Assembly: GCF_004137355.1 (NCBI RefSeq)
Contig: NZ_SDVB01000380.1
Location: 62,001-126,000 of the forward strand
From: Ciceribacter ferrooxidans
GTDB taxonomy: Bacteria > Pseudomonadota > Alphaproteobacteria > Rhizobiales > Rhizobiaceae
DNA length: 64,000 bases
Direction of reading: 5' to 3'
A program made the position numbers and the translations under genes. Positions 1 to 7,221 of the stretch are shown here, in pieces. A model generated the notes under the pieces. That model was not told the DNA's origin. It did no database searches and was given only the letters and a program-made list of their open reading frames with translations. Within the stretch, counting starts at the first letter, position 1. Every line of letters starts with the position of its first letter.

Positions 1-741
1 CGAGCCGTGACAGGCTCGCAGACATCCGGTGACGCCTATGTGGCGGCCGTGCTGGAAGCGCTGATCGCCGACATTTCCATGTTCCCTGAAAGCGGTGACG
101 ACCGTGTGTCGCTGTACAAGCTCTTTGTTGCGCTGTTCGACACGACTTCGATCGAGATCCCCCCGATTTCCTCGCCCTTCGCCTGGGAACGCCGCGCTGC
201 CGCCAATCTCGCGGCCGTCCCGACCCGGGCGCGCCACGCCTTTCTGCTGACGACCGTCGAAGGTTTTTCGCGCGAACAGGCGGCAGACGTTCTCGGCGTC
301 GAGGACGCCGAGCTGGATGCGCTGGTGAGCAAGGCCTCCGAGGAGATCTCACGGCAAGTGGCGACCGACATCATGATTATCGAGGACGAGCCACTGATCG
401 CGCTCGATATCGAGCAGATGGTCGAGGATCTCGGTCACCGGGTGACCGGCACGGCGCGCACCCATACCGAGGCTGTCGAACTCTTCCGGCGCACGAAGCC
501 GAAAATGGTCCTCGCCGACATACAGCTCGCCGACGGCAGTTCGGGTATCGACGCCGTCAACGACATCCTGAAGACAGACACGATTCCGGTGATCTTCATC
601 ACCGCCTTTCCCGAGAGGCTCCTGACGGGTGAGCGTCCGGAGCCCGCCTTCCTGGTTACGAAACCCTTCAATCCGGACATGGTGAAGGCTCTGATCAGTC
701 AGGCTCTTTTCTTTAATGAACAGGTGGCGGAGAAGGCGTAG
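1..741 (+). CDS. phyR: General stress response anti-anti-sigma factor PhyR, 5' end outside the window
   Basis: PhyR controls the alphaproteobacterial general stress response: when phosphorylated, its sigma-like domain binds NepR and frees the sigma factor EcfG. The reading frame is open to the first base of the window, and the codons before the GTG at 7 (Arg-Ala) match the family's RAxTGSQ segment, so that GTG is internal; roughly 20 N-terminal residues are missing. Seen here are the sigma-like half (about the first 115 residues) and a C-terminal receiver domain with the acidic pair in MIIEDEP, the phosphoacceptor Asp in VLADIQL, the ITAFPERL segment and the Lys in VTKPF. nepR and ecfG lie 2 kb downstream on the same strand. 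Identification is very secure; the exact start is not visible. Confidence 0.95.
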   Translation, partial: RAVTGSQTSGDAYVAAVLEALIADISMFPESGDDRVSLYKLFVALFDTTSIEIPPISSPFAWERRAAANLAAVPTRARHAFLLTTVEGFSREQAADVLGVEDAELDALVSKASEEISRQVATDIMIIEDEPLIALDIEQMVEDLGHRVTGTARTHTEAVELFRRTKPKMVLADIQLADGSSGIDAVNDILKTDTIPVIFITAFPERLLTGERPEPAFLVTKPFNPDMVKALISQALFFNEQVAEKA

Positions 742-743
742 TT

Positions 744-761
744 CGGGCAGGCGACTGCCCG
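744..761 (+). terminator. Hairpin just after phyR
   Basis: A perfect 7-bp stem (CGGGCAG/CTGCCCG) with a GCGA loop starts two bases after the phyR stop codon. It lacks a following T run, so it is at best a weak terminator or an mRNA 3' end stabiliser before the kinase gene. Confidence 0.4.
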
Positions 762-790
762 TGCGAGCCACCGAGCGACCTGAGAGGGCA

Positions 791-810
791 GGTCCCGCAT
801 ATGCGGGACC
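791..810. promoter_or_regulatory. 20-bp perfect palindrome spanning the first ATG of the kinase gene
   Basis: GGTCCCGCAT is followed directly by its exact reverse complement. The second half begins with the ATG at 801 that is the first possible start of the kinase. It could be a dimeric operator or an RNA hairpin that hides that ATG. A GTG at 837 with GGAG seven bases upstream would lie outside it. No T run follows, so a classical terminator is unlikely. Confidence 0.5.
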
Positions 811-1832
811 GCCGGCGTGTTTCGCGGAGTTGCACGGTGGTTCACAGACTGACTTGGTACGAGCCCCAGCGCGGTGACGAGTACCTGCGCGAATTCTTCA
901 TCACCGGCCTGATGGATATCGGCGCGACGCTGATTTTGCAGGATGCCGAGGGCAAGTATTCTTGCATAACCACCTTGCCGATGCGCTTCCGGCTGACGGG
1001 GAGCGAGCCGCCGACAGACCGCGGTCTGTTCGGCGAGGACATCGGCCGCCGGCTTGAAGACATGAAGGCGCGGCTCCGGCAGCCAGGAGACCATGCGGAG
1101 ATGGAGATCGACGCTGGCGACGACACCTTCTTTGAATTCCGTTGCCGTATGATCACCATGGCGAACGGCCAGAACAACCTGATGACGGTCGTCATCGACC
1201 GGACGGAGGATCGCCGGCGGGAGCGGCTCCTGCGCGCGCTGCTGCGCGAAGTGAGCCACCGGTCGAAGAACCTGCTTGCCATCATCCAGAGCATCGCCTC
1301 CCAGACGGCCCGCTATTCCGGCTCTCTCAACGCCTTTCTCGGCAAGTTCCGTGGCCGCCTGCACGCCCTCTCGCAGTCGCAGGACCTCATCACGGATTCG
1401 AGCTGGAGCGGCGCCTATTTCCGCGACCTGCTCCGACAGCAGATCGAGAAATACGTGCAGGACGGAGCCGCCGACCTCATTCAGGTGACCGGCGAAAACG
1501 TTCTCCTGACGCCGAACGCGTCGCTGCATGTCGGCCTTGCCCTGCACGAACTCACGGTCAATGCCGTCAGCCATGGTGATTTTGTGGCGAGGCGTCAGCG
1601 GATCGAAGTCAATTGCGAGCGTGTCCGCGAGGAGGGCAAGGACGCCGTGCGCATTACCTGGACCGAGCCGCTCGGGCCGACTGACGGCGAGGCTCCCGCC
1701 CGTTCCGCGCGTTTCGGCAGCACGGTCCTCGAAAGGGTGGTGCCGGCCTCGGTGAACGGTAGCGCGGTGCATGAGGTGCGGCCGGGGTCGGTCTATTACG
1801 AGCTCACATTCCCGCTTGATGCCGAGGCCTAG
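801..1832 (+). CDS. HWE/HisKA_2-type sensor histidine kinase of the general stress response locus
   Basis: Cytoplasmic-looking sensor kinase with no membrane segment. An N-terminal PAS-like region (about residues 25-140) is followed by the phosphoacceptor box around HRSKNLLAIIQS (about 155-175) and a degenerate HATPase with the N-box HELTVNAVSHG and a GSTVLERVV segment. Kinases of this class phosphorylate PhyR in several alphaproteobacteria, and the position 60 bp after phyR makes PhyR the likely partner (inference). The start is uncertain: ATG 801 lies inside a perfect palindrome and has poor ribosome-site spacing, while GTG 837 has GGAG seven bases upstream and would give a protein beginning MVHRLTWYEP. 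Both leave the domains intact. Confidence 0.88.
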   Translation: MRDRRRVSRSCTVVHRLTWYEPQRGDEYLREFFITGLMDIGATLILQDAEGKYSCITTLPMRFRLTGSEPPTDRGLFGEDIGRRLEDMKARLRQPGDHAEMEIDAGDDTFFEFRCRMITMANGQNNLMTVVIDRTEDRRRERLLRALLREVSHRSKNLLAIIQSIASQTARYSGSLNAFLGKFRGRLHALSQSQDLITDSSWSGAYFRDLLRQQIEKYVQDGAADLIQVTGENVLLTPNASLHVGLALHELTVNAVSHGDFVARRQRIEVNCERVREEGKDAVRITWTEPLGPTDGEAPARSARFGSTVLERVVPASVNGSAVHEVRPGSVYYELTFPLDAEA

Positions 1833-1860
1833 AACTGCCCTGATATTTGTGCATTGCGGT

Positions 1861-1885
1861 GGAACTTTCCAACGTGGTCCGCGTT
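1861..1885 (+). promoter_or_regulatory. EcfG (general stress sigma) promoter for the small Cys protein
   Basis: GGAAC at 1861-1865, 16 bases, then CGTT at 1882-1885. This matches the known alphaproteobacterial EcfG/RpoE2 consensus exactly. The start codon of the next gene lies 24 bases after the -10 element, giving a short leader. Confidence 0.85.
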
Positions 1886-1908
1886 TCCTGTGCTCAATGG
1901 AGGCGGGA

Positions 1909-2247
1909 ATGAGCACACTTGCCGCGCTTTTGGTTCTTGTCGCCTGTCACCCCGACGAAGGACATTGCATGAAGGAGCCGGTCGCGGTCGCCTCCTTCGG
2001 TAGTCGTGCGAGCTGCATGGCCGCACTTCCGAAAGAGTTGAAGAAGGCGCGCCGCCTCACACCGGTCATCTACGCCGACTGCATTCCGGTCCAGGCGGAC
2101 CTTCTGGCCGGCCGCGCTCCGATCCGCCAGCGGATAGAGCCACAACGTCTCGCCGCGCTGCTGGACGATGCGGCGCCGAAGCTGGATGTTCCGGTACTCG
2201 CGGTGGTCGCCGCCCAGTCTGTGCCGATCCCCTACGAACGCTACTGA
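1909..2247 (+). CDS. Small EcfG-driven four-cysteine protein of unknown function
   Basis: A 112-residue protein I do not recognise. I place the start at ATG 1909 because GGAGG lies five bases upstream; ATG 1897 is the in-frame alternative. The N-terminus is hydrophobic (LAALLVLVAC) and LVAC fits a lipobox, but there is no basic residue before it, so a lipoprotein assignment is only possible. Cys residues at 13, 20, 36 and 56 could form disulfides. The C-terminal half is rich in Ala, Leu, Val and Pro. A perfect EcfG promoter sits directly upstream, so it should be part of the general stress regulon. The gene converges on a DUF1328 gene. Confidence 0.75.
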   Translation: MSTLAALLVLVACHPDEGHCMKEPVAVASFGSRASCMAALPKELKKARRLTPVIYADCIPVQADLLAGRAPIRQRIEPQRLAALLDDAAPKLDVPVLAVVAAQSVPIPYERY

Positions 2248-2321
2248 GCAGACGGAATTGGTCGAGCCGTGATGTCCCCGTTCGGGCTCGTCATCGATGA
2301 AATGCCTCGTCGGCAGCAATC

Positions 2322-2352
2322 GCCGGCGGCAGCCGTCGAGGCCGCCGCCGGC
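2322..2352. terminator. GC-rich hairpin between convergent genes
   Basis: A 9-bp perfect stem (GCCGGCGGC/GCCGCCGGC) with a 13-base loop lies between the convergent small Cys gene and DUF1328 gene and is followed by TTTC. It may end transcription in both directions; the weak T run keeps confidence low. Confidence 0.45.
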
Positions 2353-2373
2353 TTTCAGAGATGCACACGCATG

Positions 2374-2538
2374 TCAGGCGCTGCGGAAGAAGCGACTGAC
2401 GAGCGAGATGAGGAACAGCACGATAAAGACAAAGAAGAGGATCTTCGCGATACCGGCCGACGCGCCGGCAATGCCGCCGAAACCGAGTACGCCGGCGATC
2501 AATGCAACGACGAGGAAAAGAAGAGCGTAGTAAAGCAT
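2374..2538 (-). CDS. DUF1328 small membrane protein (first copy)
   Basis: A 54-residue, very hydrophobic protein with two transmembrane helices separated by the family's [16 protein letters not shown]-type segment. The ATG has AGGAGA seven to eight bases upstream. DUF1328 proteins are widespread in proteobacteria and are repeatedly stress-induced, but their function is unknown. An exact EcfG promoter reads into this gene from the nepR side, sharing the intergenic region with nepR-ecfG. A second DUF1328 gene lies on the other side of ecfG. Confidence 0.9.
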   Translation of the reverse strand: MLYYALLFLVVALIAGVLGFGGIAGASAGIAKILFFVFIVLFLISLVSRFFRSA

Positions 2539-2567
2539 GGCTTTTCTCCTTGTATGCACCAGGCAAG

Positions 2568-2592
2568 AACGTCCCGTCCTGTCAATTGTTCC
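2568..2592 (-). promoter_or_regulatory. EcfG promoter for the first DUF1328 gene
   Basis: Read on the minus strand: GGAAC (2592-2588), 16 bases, CGTT (2571-2568). It is an exact consensus match, 29 bases before the DUF1328 start codon, and lies back to back with the nepR-ecfG promoter. Confidence 0.85.
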
Positions 2593-2619
2593 GCAACGCC
2601 AAAAAGACCCGGCGCGGCC

Positions 2620-2644
2620 GGAACCTTGGCGAGTTTCGGCCGTT
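2620..2644 (+). promoter_or_regulatory. EcfG promoter for nepR-ecfG (autoregulation)
   Basis: GGAAC at 2620-2624, 16 bases, CGTT at 2641-2644, ending 35 bases before the nepR ATG. Autoregulation of nepR-ecfG by EcfG is the known arrangement in this bacterial class. Confidence 0.88.
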
Positions 2645-2679
2645 TCCTCGCAACACCTCCACAACCACGTGGGAACGGA

Positions 2680-2886
2680 ATGACGAGATTTACCGACAGA
2701 GCCTACAATGGCGCCGGTGGCGAGCCGGCAGCACCCCCATACCAGGGGATCATCTCGAGACTGCGCCAGTTCTATCAATCCGTGCAGGATGAGGGTATAC
2801 CGGACAAGTTCCTCGAGCTTCTTGAAAGGCTCGATGCTGCGGAAAAGAACGCTGCGGGGCAGCGCGTCACGGGAGACAATGCGTGA
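2680..2886 (+). CDS. nepR: Anti-sigma factor NepR
   Basis: A 68-residue anti-sigma factor that holds EcfG inactive until phosphorylated PhyR displaces it. The conserved core is present: [11 protein letters not shown] followed by [13 protein letters not shown] (about residues 25-55), the two helices that grip the sigma factor. The ATG at 2680 is preceded by GGAACGGA. The stop codon overlaps the start of ecfG (TGATG), so the pair is translationally coupled, which helps keep the inhibitor and sigma factor in balance. Length fits the family (about 60-70 residues). Confidence 0.94.
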   Translation: MTRFTDRAYNGAGGEPAAPPYQGIISRLRQFYQSVQDEGIPDKFLELLERLDAAEKNAAGQRVTGDNA

Positions 2887-3452
2887 TGGACCGGGAAAGA
2901 TCCGCAGAAGAGACGGGTTTCAAACGGGACATGCTGGCCGCACTCCCGAACCTGAGGGCGTTTGCCGTCTCGTTGACGGGGCGTCACCACCTGGCCGACG
3001 ATCTCGTGCAGGACACAATCGTCAAGGCCTGGGCAAAGCAGGACCACTTCGAGCCGGGTACGAATATGAAGGCCTGGCTCTTCACCATTCTGCGCAACGA
3101 ATTCTATTCGCAGATGCGCAAGCGTGGACGCGAGGTGGCCGATACCGACGGCGTCTTCACCTCGCAGCTCGCCACGCACCCGCAACAGTATGGTTCGCTC
3201 GATCTCCAGGACTTCCGCAAGGCGCTCGAACAACTACCGCCCGACCAGCGCGAGGCGATCATTCTCGTCGGCGCCTCCGGCTTCGCCTATGAAGAGGCGG
3301 CCGAAATCTGCGGCTGTGCCGTCGGCACGATCAAGAGCCGTATCAACCGCGCCCGCAACAAGCTGCAGGAGATCCTCGGCGTGACGGGCGAGGCCGACTA
3401 CGGGCCGGATGCCAACGACGCCGCCGTGATCAAACGGGCCTTCGCAAGCTAG
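2886..3452 (+). CDS. ecfG: General stress ECF sigma factor EcfG
   Basis: ECF sigma factor (188 residues from ATG 2886; a GTG directly before it at 2883 is also possible). Region 2 includes [16 protein letters not shown] and [16 protein letters not shown] (about residues 30-85) and region 4 includes [12 protein letters not shown] and the helix-turn-helix [22 protein letters not shown] (about 115-165). It directs RNA polymerase to GGAAC-N16-CGTT promoters, three of which lie in this locus. It overlaps nepR by one codon. A strong terminator follows. Confidence 0.95.
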   Translation: MDRERSAEETGFKRDMLAALPNLRAFAVSLTGRHHLADDLVQDTIVKAWAKQDHFEPGTNMKAWLFTILRNEFYSQMRKRGREVADTDGVFTSQLATHPQQYGSLDLQDFRKALEQLPPDQREAIILVGASGFAYEEAAEICGCAVGTIKSRINRARNKLQEILGVTGEADYGPDANDAAVIKRAFAS

Positions 3453-3469
3453 AGCATTTATGGAACGGG

Positions 3470-3514
3470 GAATCGCCGCGGCGTGCCATCGTGCGCCGCG
3501 GCGATTCTCGTTTT
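3470..3514 (+). terminator. Rho-independent terminator after ecfG
   Basis: A perfect 14-bp stem (3470-3483 with 3494-3507) encloses a 10-base loop and is followed by TCGTTTT, 18 bases after the ecfG stop codon. Confidence 0.85.
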
Positions 3515-3666
3515 CGGCATCCGGCTGAAACTTGTCTTACACGGCCAAACGTTCCCGACGGCTTGGCGCGGCAAACCTCCGAGGCCGGGCGACTATGTGC
3601 ACAAGGCCGAAAGCCCCGAAGCCCGTGGACTTCGGGGATGTCTTCGGGTGGCCGCTCGTCGGCTCG

Positions 3667-3831
3667 TCAGGCGACGATGACGATGCCGGTGAAGAAGGCG
3701 ATGATCAGGACCACCAGAACGATGAAGATCAGGATCCGTGCGACGGTCGCGGATGCACCGGCCACACCGCGGAACCCGAGAAGGCTCGCGACGGCGGCAA
3801 TCAGCAGGAATATCAAAATCCATTTCAGCAC
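3667..3831 (-). CDS. DUF1328 small membrane protein (second copy)
   Basis: A 54-residue protein with two transmembrane helices and the same GFRGVAGASATVARIL hinge as the copy at 2374, so the two are paralogues. The start is GTG at 3831, chosen because GGAGG lies six bases upstream and the length then equals that of the first copy. Upstream on the minus strand is GGAAC-N16-CATT (3885 to 3861), one base off the EcfG consensus, so stress control is plausible but weaker than for the first copy. Function of the family is unknown. Confidence 0.87.
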   Translation of the reverse strand: MLKWILIFLLIAAVASLLGFRGVAGASATVARILIFIVLVVLIIAFFTGIVIVA

Positions 3832-3860
3832 GATGGGCCTCCTTCCTCGATTGCCGGATA

Positions 3861-3885
3861 AATGGTCGGTCGGCGAATTTGTTCC
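3861..3885 (-). promoter_or_regulatory. Imperfect EcfG-like promoter for the second DUF1328 gene
   Basis: On the minus strand GGAAC is followed after 16 bases by CATT instead of CGTT. Spacing and distance to the GTG start (29 bases) equal those of the exact promoter of the first DUF1328 gene, which is the main reason to list it. Confidence 0.45.
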
Positions 3886-4113
3886 CACGCAAGAACAGGC
3901 GCAAATTTCGCATTCGGTGGACGGATTGGTCGCTGAACGGCCTTTCGGGCAGGCCATTTCTTCGCTATGGCCGAAGATCGATGCATTGCTGCAGGACGAT
4001 GTGCCGGCAGGGTTGGAAAATGGCTGCAATCATCTGGACAGAACGGTCCGGTTCTGATCGTGTCTCATCACGAAATCAGGACGGGATTTCTGGGACGCGA
4101 AGGGGAGACTGGC

Positions 4114-5688
4114 TTGAAGATAGGTTCGCCAAGGGAAGTGTTCGAGGGGGAAGCGCGCGTGGCGATGACGCCGGACAGCGCGACGCAACTCCGCAAACTG
4201 GGTTATGACTGCATCATCGAAAGCGGCGCCGGCAAGGCTGCCGGCTTCTCCGACGACGCATATCGTGCCGCCGGCGTCGACGTGGTCGACAACGCCGAGG
4301 CGCTCTATGCGGCCGCGGACGTGATTGCCAAGGTGCGCCCGCCGGAAACCGCAGAGGCCGAGCGTCTCGGCGCCGGCAAGACGCTGATCTCCTTCTTCTA
4401 TCCGGCACAGAACAAGACGCTGCTCGAGCTCTGCAAGGACAAGGGCGCCAACGTCATCGCCATGGACATGGTGCCGCGCATCAGCCGCGCGCAGAAGATG
4501 GATGCGCTCTCCTCGATGGCCAACATCGCGGGCTACCGCGCGGTGATCGAGGCCGGCAACAATTTCGGTCGGTTCTTCACCGGCCAGGTGACGGCTGCCG
4601 GCAAGATCCCGCCCGCCAAGGTGCTGGTCATCGGCGCGGGTGTCGCCGGTCTCGCCGCCGTCGGCACCAGTGTCTCGCTCGGTGCCATCACCTACGCCTT
4701 CGACGTTCGTCCGGAAGTGGCCGAGCAGATCGAATCGATGGGCGCCGAGTTCGTCTTCCTGGACTTCACCGACCAGCAGCAGGATGGTGCGGCGACCGGC
4801 GGCTATGCCGCCCCGTCGTCGCCGGAGTTCCGCGAAGCCCAACTCAAGAAGTTCCGCGAGATCGCCCCTGAGATCGACATCGTCATCACGACGGCGCTGA
4901 TCCCCGGCCGTGACGCGCCGAAGCTCTGGCTTGCCGACATGGTGGCGGCGATGAAGCCGGGTTCGGTGGTCGTCGACCTCGCCGCCGAGCGCGGCGGCAA
5001 CTGTGACCTGACGGTCGCCGACCAGCGCATCGTGTCTGACAACGGCGTGATCGTCATCGGCTACACGGATTTCCCGAGCCGCATGGCGGCCCAGGCATCG
5101 ACGCTCTACTCGACCAATGTCCGTCACATGATGACGGACCTGACGCCCGGCAAGGACGGCAAGCTCTTCCACAACATGGAAGACGACGTCATCCGTGGGG
5201 CGACGGTGACGTATGAGGGCGAGATCACCTATCCGCCGCCGCCGCCGAAGATCCAGGCGATCGCGGCGCAGAAGCCGAAGGAAAAGCCCAAGGAACTGAC
5301 GCCCGAGGAGAGGCGCGCGCAGGAGGTCGCCGCCTTCAAGGCGCAGACCCGCAACCAGGTGGCAATGCTCGCCGGCGGCGGCGCGCTGATTCTGCTTGCC
5401 GGCCTTTACGCGCCGGCGAGCTTCATGAGCCACTTCATCGTCTTCGTTCTCTCGTGCTTCGTTGGCTTCCAGGTCATCTGGAACGTCTCGCACTCGCTGC
5501 ATACCCCGCTGATGGCGGTCACCAACGCGATCTCGTCGATCATCATCCTCGGCGCGCTGATGCAAATCGGCTCCGGCAATTTCCTCGTGATCGTGCTCGG
5601 TGCGCTCTCCGTGTTCATGGCCGGGATCAACATCTTCGGTGGCTTCATGGTCACCCGGCGCATGCTCGCCATGTTCCAGAAGTCGTAA
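4114..5688 (+). CDS. pntA: Proton-translocating NAD(P) transhydrogenase subunit alpha
   Basis: With PntB it couples proton entry to hydride transfer from NADH to NADP+, supplying NADPH at the inner membrane. Residues 1-380 form the NAD-binding domain I ([13 protein letters not shown] start, [13 protein letters not shown] nucleotide-binding loop, [15 protein letters not shown]); a charged linker rich in Pro, Lys and Glu (about 375-420) leads to about four C-terminal membrane helices. This is the fused single-chain form as in E. coli (524 versus 510 residues), not the split pntAA/pntAB form. The start is TTG 4114 with AGGGGAG six bases upstream; it gives the family N-terminus. Confidence 0.94.
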   Translation: MKIGSPREVFEGEARVAMTPDSATQLRKLGYDCIIESGAGKAAGFSDDAYRAAGVDVVDNAEALYAAADVIAKVRPPETAEAERLGAGKTLISFFYPAQNKTLLELCKDKGANVIAMDMVPRISRAQKMDALSSMANIAGYRAVIEAGNNFGRFFTGQVTAAGKIPPAKVLVIGAGVAGLAAVGTSVSLGAITYAFDVRPEVAEQIESMGAEFVFLDFTDQQQDGAATGGYAAPSSPEFREAQLKKFREIAPEIDIVITTALIPGRDAPKLWLADMVAAMKPGSVVVDLAAERGGNCDLTVADQRIVSDNGVIVIGYTDFPSRMAAQASTLYSTNVRHMMTDLTPGKDGKLFHNMEDDVIRGATVTYEGEITYPPPPPKIQAIAAQKPKEKPKELTPEERRAQEVAAFKAQTRNQVAMLAGGGALILLAGLYAPASFMSHFIVFVLSCFVGFQVIWNVSHSLHTPLMAVTNAISSIIILGALMQIGSGNFLVIVLGALSVFMAGINIFGGFMVTRRMLAMFQKS

Positions 5689-5703
5689 GGCGGGAGAGGC
5701 ACG

Positions 5704-7137
5704 ATGGAATACGGATTTACCACTGCCGCCTACGTGGTCGCGGCTGTTCTCTTCATCCAGTCGCTCGGCGGGCTTTCGGGCCAGGAGAGCGCCAAGCGCG
5801 CGGTCTGGTACGGCATCGTCGGCATGGGGCTCGCCGTGGCGGCGACGCTTTATGGACCCGGCAAGGGCAACTGGCTCCTTTCGGCCATCATGATCGGCGC
5901 CGGCGGCGCGATCGGCTGGGTGGTCGCCAAGCGTGTCCAGATGACCGAGATGCCGCAGCTCGTCGCGGCCATGCATTCGCTGGTCGGTCTCGCGGCGGTC
6001 TTCATCGGCTTCAACGCCCATATCGAACTCGGTCGCGTGCTTGCGATGGACGAGGCGAGCCGGGCTTCGCTCGAAGGCTTTGCGGCGGTGCTCGCGCACA
6101 AGACGGCGGTCGAGCAGGTCATCCTCAAGGTCGAGGTTTTCCTCGGCGTGTTCATCGGGGCGGTCACCTTCACCGGGTCCGTGGTCGCGTTCGGCAAGCT
6201 CGCCGGCCGCGTCGACGGCAAGGCGAAGAAGCTGCCCGGCGGTCACGTCCTGAATGCCGGTGCGGCGCTGATCTCGCTCGCCCTGCTGTTCATGTATGTC
6301 GGTGGCTCGGGCGCCTGGACGATTGTCCTGATGACGCTGCTCGCCTTCTTTATCGGCTATCACCTGATCATGGGCATCGGCGGCGCCGACATGCCGGTGG
6401 TCGTGTCGATGCTGAACAGCTATTCGGGCTGGGCGGCCGCCGCGATCGGCTTCTCGCTGTCGAACGACCTGCTGATCGTCGTCGGCGCACTGGTCGGTTC
6501 GTCGGGTGCGATCCTCTCCTACATCATGTGCAAGGCGATGAACCGCTCCTTCATCTCGGTCATCCTCGGGGGCTTCGGCACCACGACCGGGCCGCAAATG
6601 GAAGTGACCGGGGAGCAGATTGCCATCGACGCCGAAGGCGTCGCGAATGCGCTCAACGACGCGGATTCGGTCATCATCGTGCCGGGCTACGGCATGGCGG
6701 TGGCGCAGGCGCAGCAGTCTGTCTCCGAACTCACCCGCAAGCTGCGCGCGGCCGGGAAGGAAGTGCGCTTCGCCATCCATCCGGTGGCAGGCCGTCTTCC
6801 GGGCCACATGAACGTGCTGCTCGCGGAAGCGAAGGTGCCGTACGACATCGTGCTCGAGATGGACGAGATCAACGAGGACTTCCCGAACACGGACGTCGCG
6901 ATCGTCATCGGCTCGAACGACATCGTCAATCCGGCAGCACAGGAGGACCCGAACTCGCCGATCGCCGGCATGCCGGTGCTGGAAGTCTGGAAGGCGAAGC
7001 AGGTCTTCGTCTCGAAGCGCGGCCAGGGTACCGGCTATTCGGGCATCGAGAACCCGCTCTTCTACAAGGAGAATACGCGGATGTTCTACGGCGACGCCAA
7101 GAAGTCGATCGACGGCCTGCTGCCGATGATCCGCTGA
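5704..7137 (+). CDS. pntB: Proton-translocating NAD(P) transhydrogenase subunit beta
   Basis: Membrane subunit carrying the NADP-binding domain III. The N-terminal two thirds is a bundle of about eight to nine helices forming the proton channel; the C-terminal part (about residues 300-477) has the inverted Rossmann site with [10 protein letters not shown] and [18 protein letters not shown] and the [10 protein letters not shown] segment that contacts NADP. The length of 477 matches the family (462 in E. coli). It lies 15 bp after pntA with GGGAGAGGC before the ATG, so the two are one operon, closed by a strong terminator. Confidence 0.95.
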   Translation: MEYGFTTAAYVVAAVLFIQSLGGLSGQESAKRAVWYGIVGMGLAVAATLYGPGKGNWLLSAIMIGAGGAIGWVVAKRVQMTEMPQLVAAMHSLVGLAAVFIGFNAHIELGRVLAMDEASRASLEGFAAVLAHKTAVEQVILKVEVFLGVFIGAVTFTGSVVAFGKLAGRVDGKAKKLPGGHVLNAGAALISLALLFMYVGGSGAWTIVLMTLLAFFIGYHLIMGIGGADMPVVVSMLNSYSGWAAAAIGFSLSNDLLIVVGALVGSSGAILSYIMCKAMNRSFISVILGGFGTTTGPQMEVTGEQIAIDAEGVANALNDADSVIIVPGYGMAVAQAQQSVSELTRKLRAAGKEVRFAIHPVAGRLPGHMNVLLAEAKVPYDIVLEMDEINEDFPNTDVAIVIGSNDIVNPAAQEDPNSPIAGMPVLEVWKAKQVFVSKRGQGTGYSGIENPLFYKENTRMFYGDAKKSIDGLLPMIR

Positions 7138-7153
7138 TCGTCAGCGGCGACCC

Positions 7154-7197
7154 AAAAAAGAACCGGAGCAGGGCGACCTGCTCCGGTTTTGCTTTTC
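7154..7197. terminator. Bidirectional Rho-independent terminator between pntB and uxaA
   Basis: A perfect 12-bp stem (7161-7172 with 7177-7188) closes a GCGA loop. AAAAAAG precedes and TTTTGCTTTT follows, so it can end both the pntAB transcript and the converging uronate operon. Confidence 0.9.
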
Positions 7198-7221
7198 AGG
7201 GGTTGGGCGATCGTCGCATTT

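Noticed and set aside
699-1916. A 405-codon minus-strand frame opposite the histidine kinase
   Set aside because: The kinase has clear H-box and N-box motifs; the antisense frame has no recognisable domain.
2269-2679. N-terminal extension of nepR
   Set aside because: It would cross the DUF1328 gene and both EcfG promoters; NepR proteins are about 60-70 residues and start at 2680 fits.
2672-2696. A second GGAAC just before nepR as an EcfG promoter
   Set aside because: No CGTT at 16-17 bases; the GGAACGGA here is part of the ribosome site.
4030-6807. A 925-codon open frame on the minus strand opposite pntAB
   Set aside because: It is rich in Arg, Asp and His with no family features and mirrors the codon pattern of real genes on the other strand; such frames are common in GC-rich DNA.
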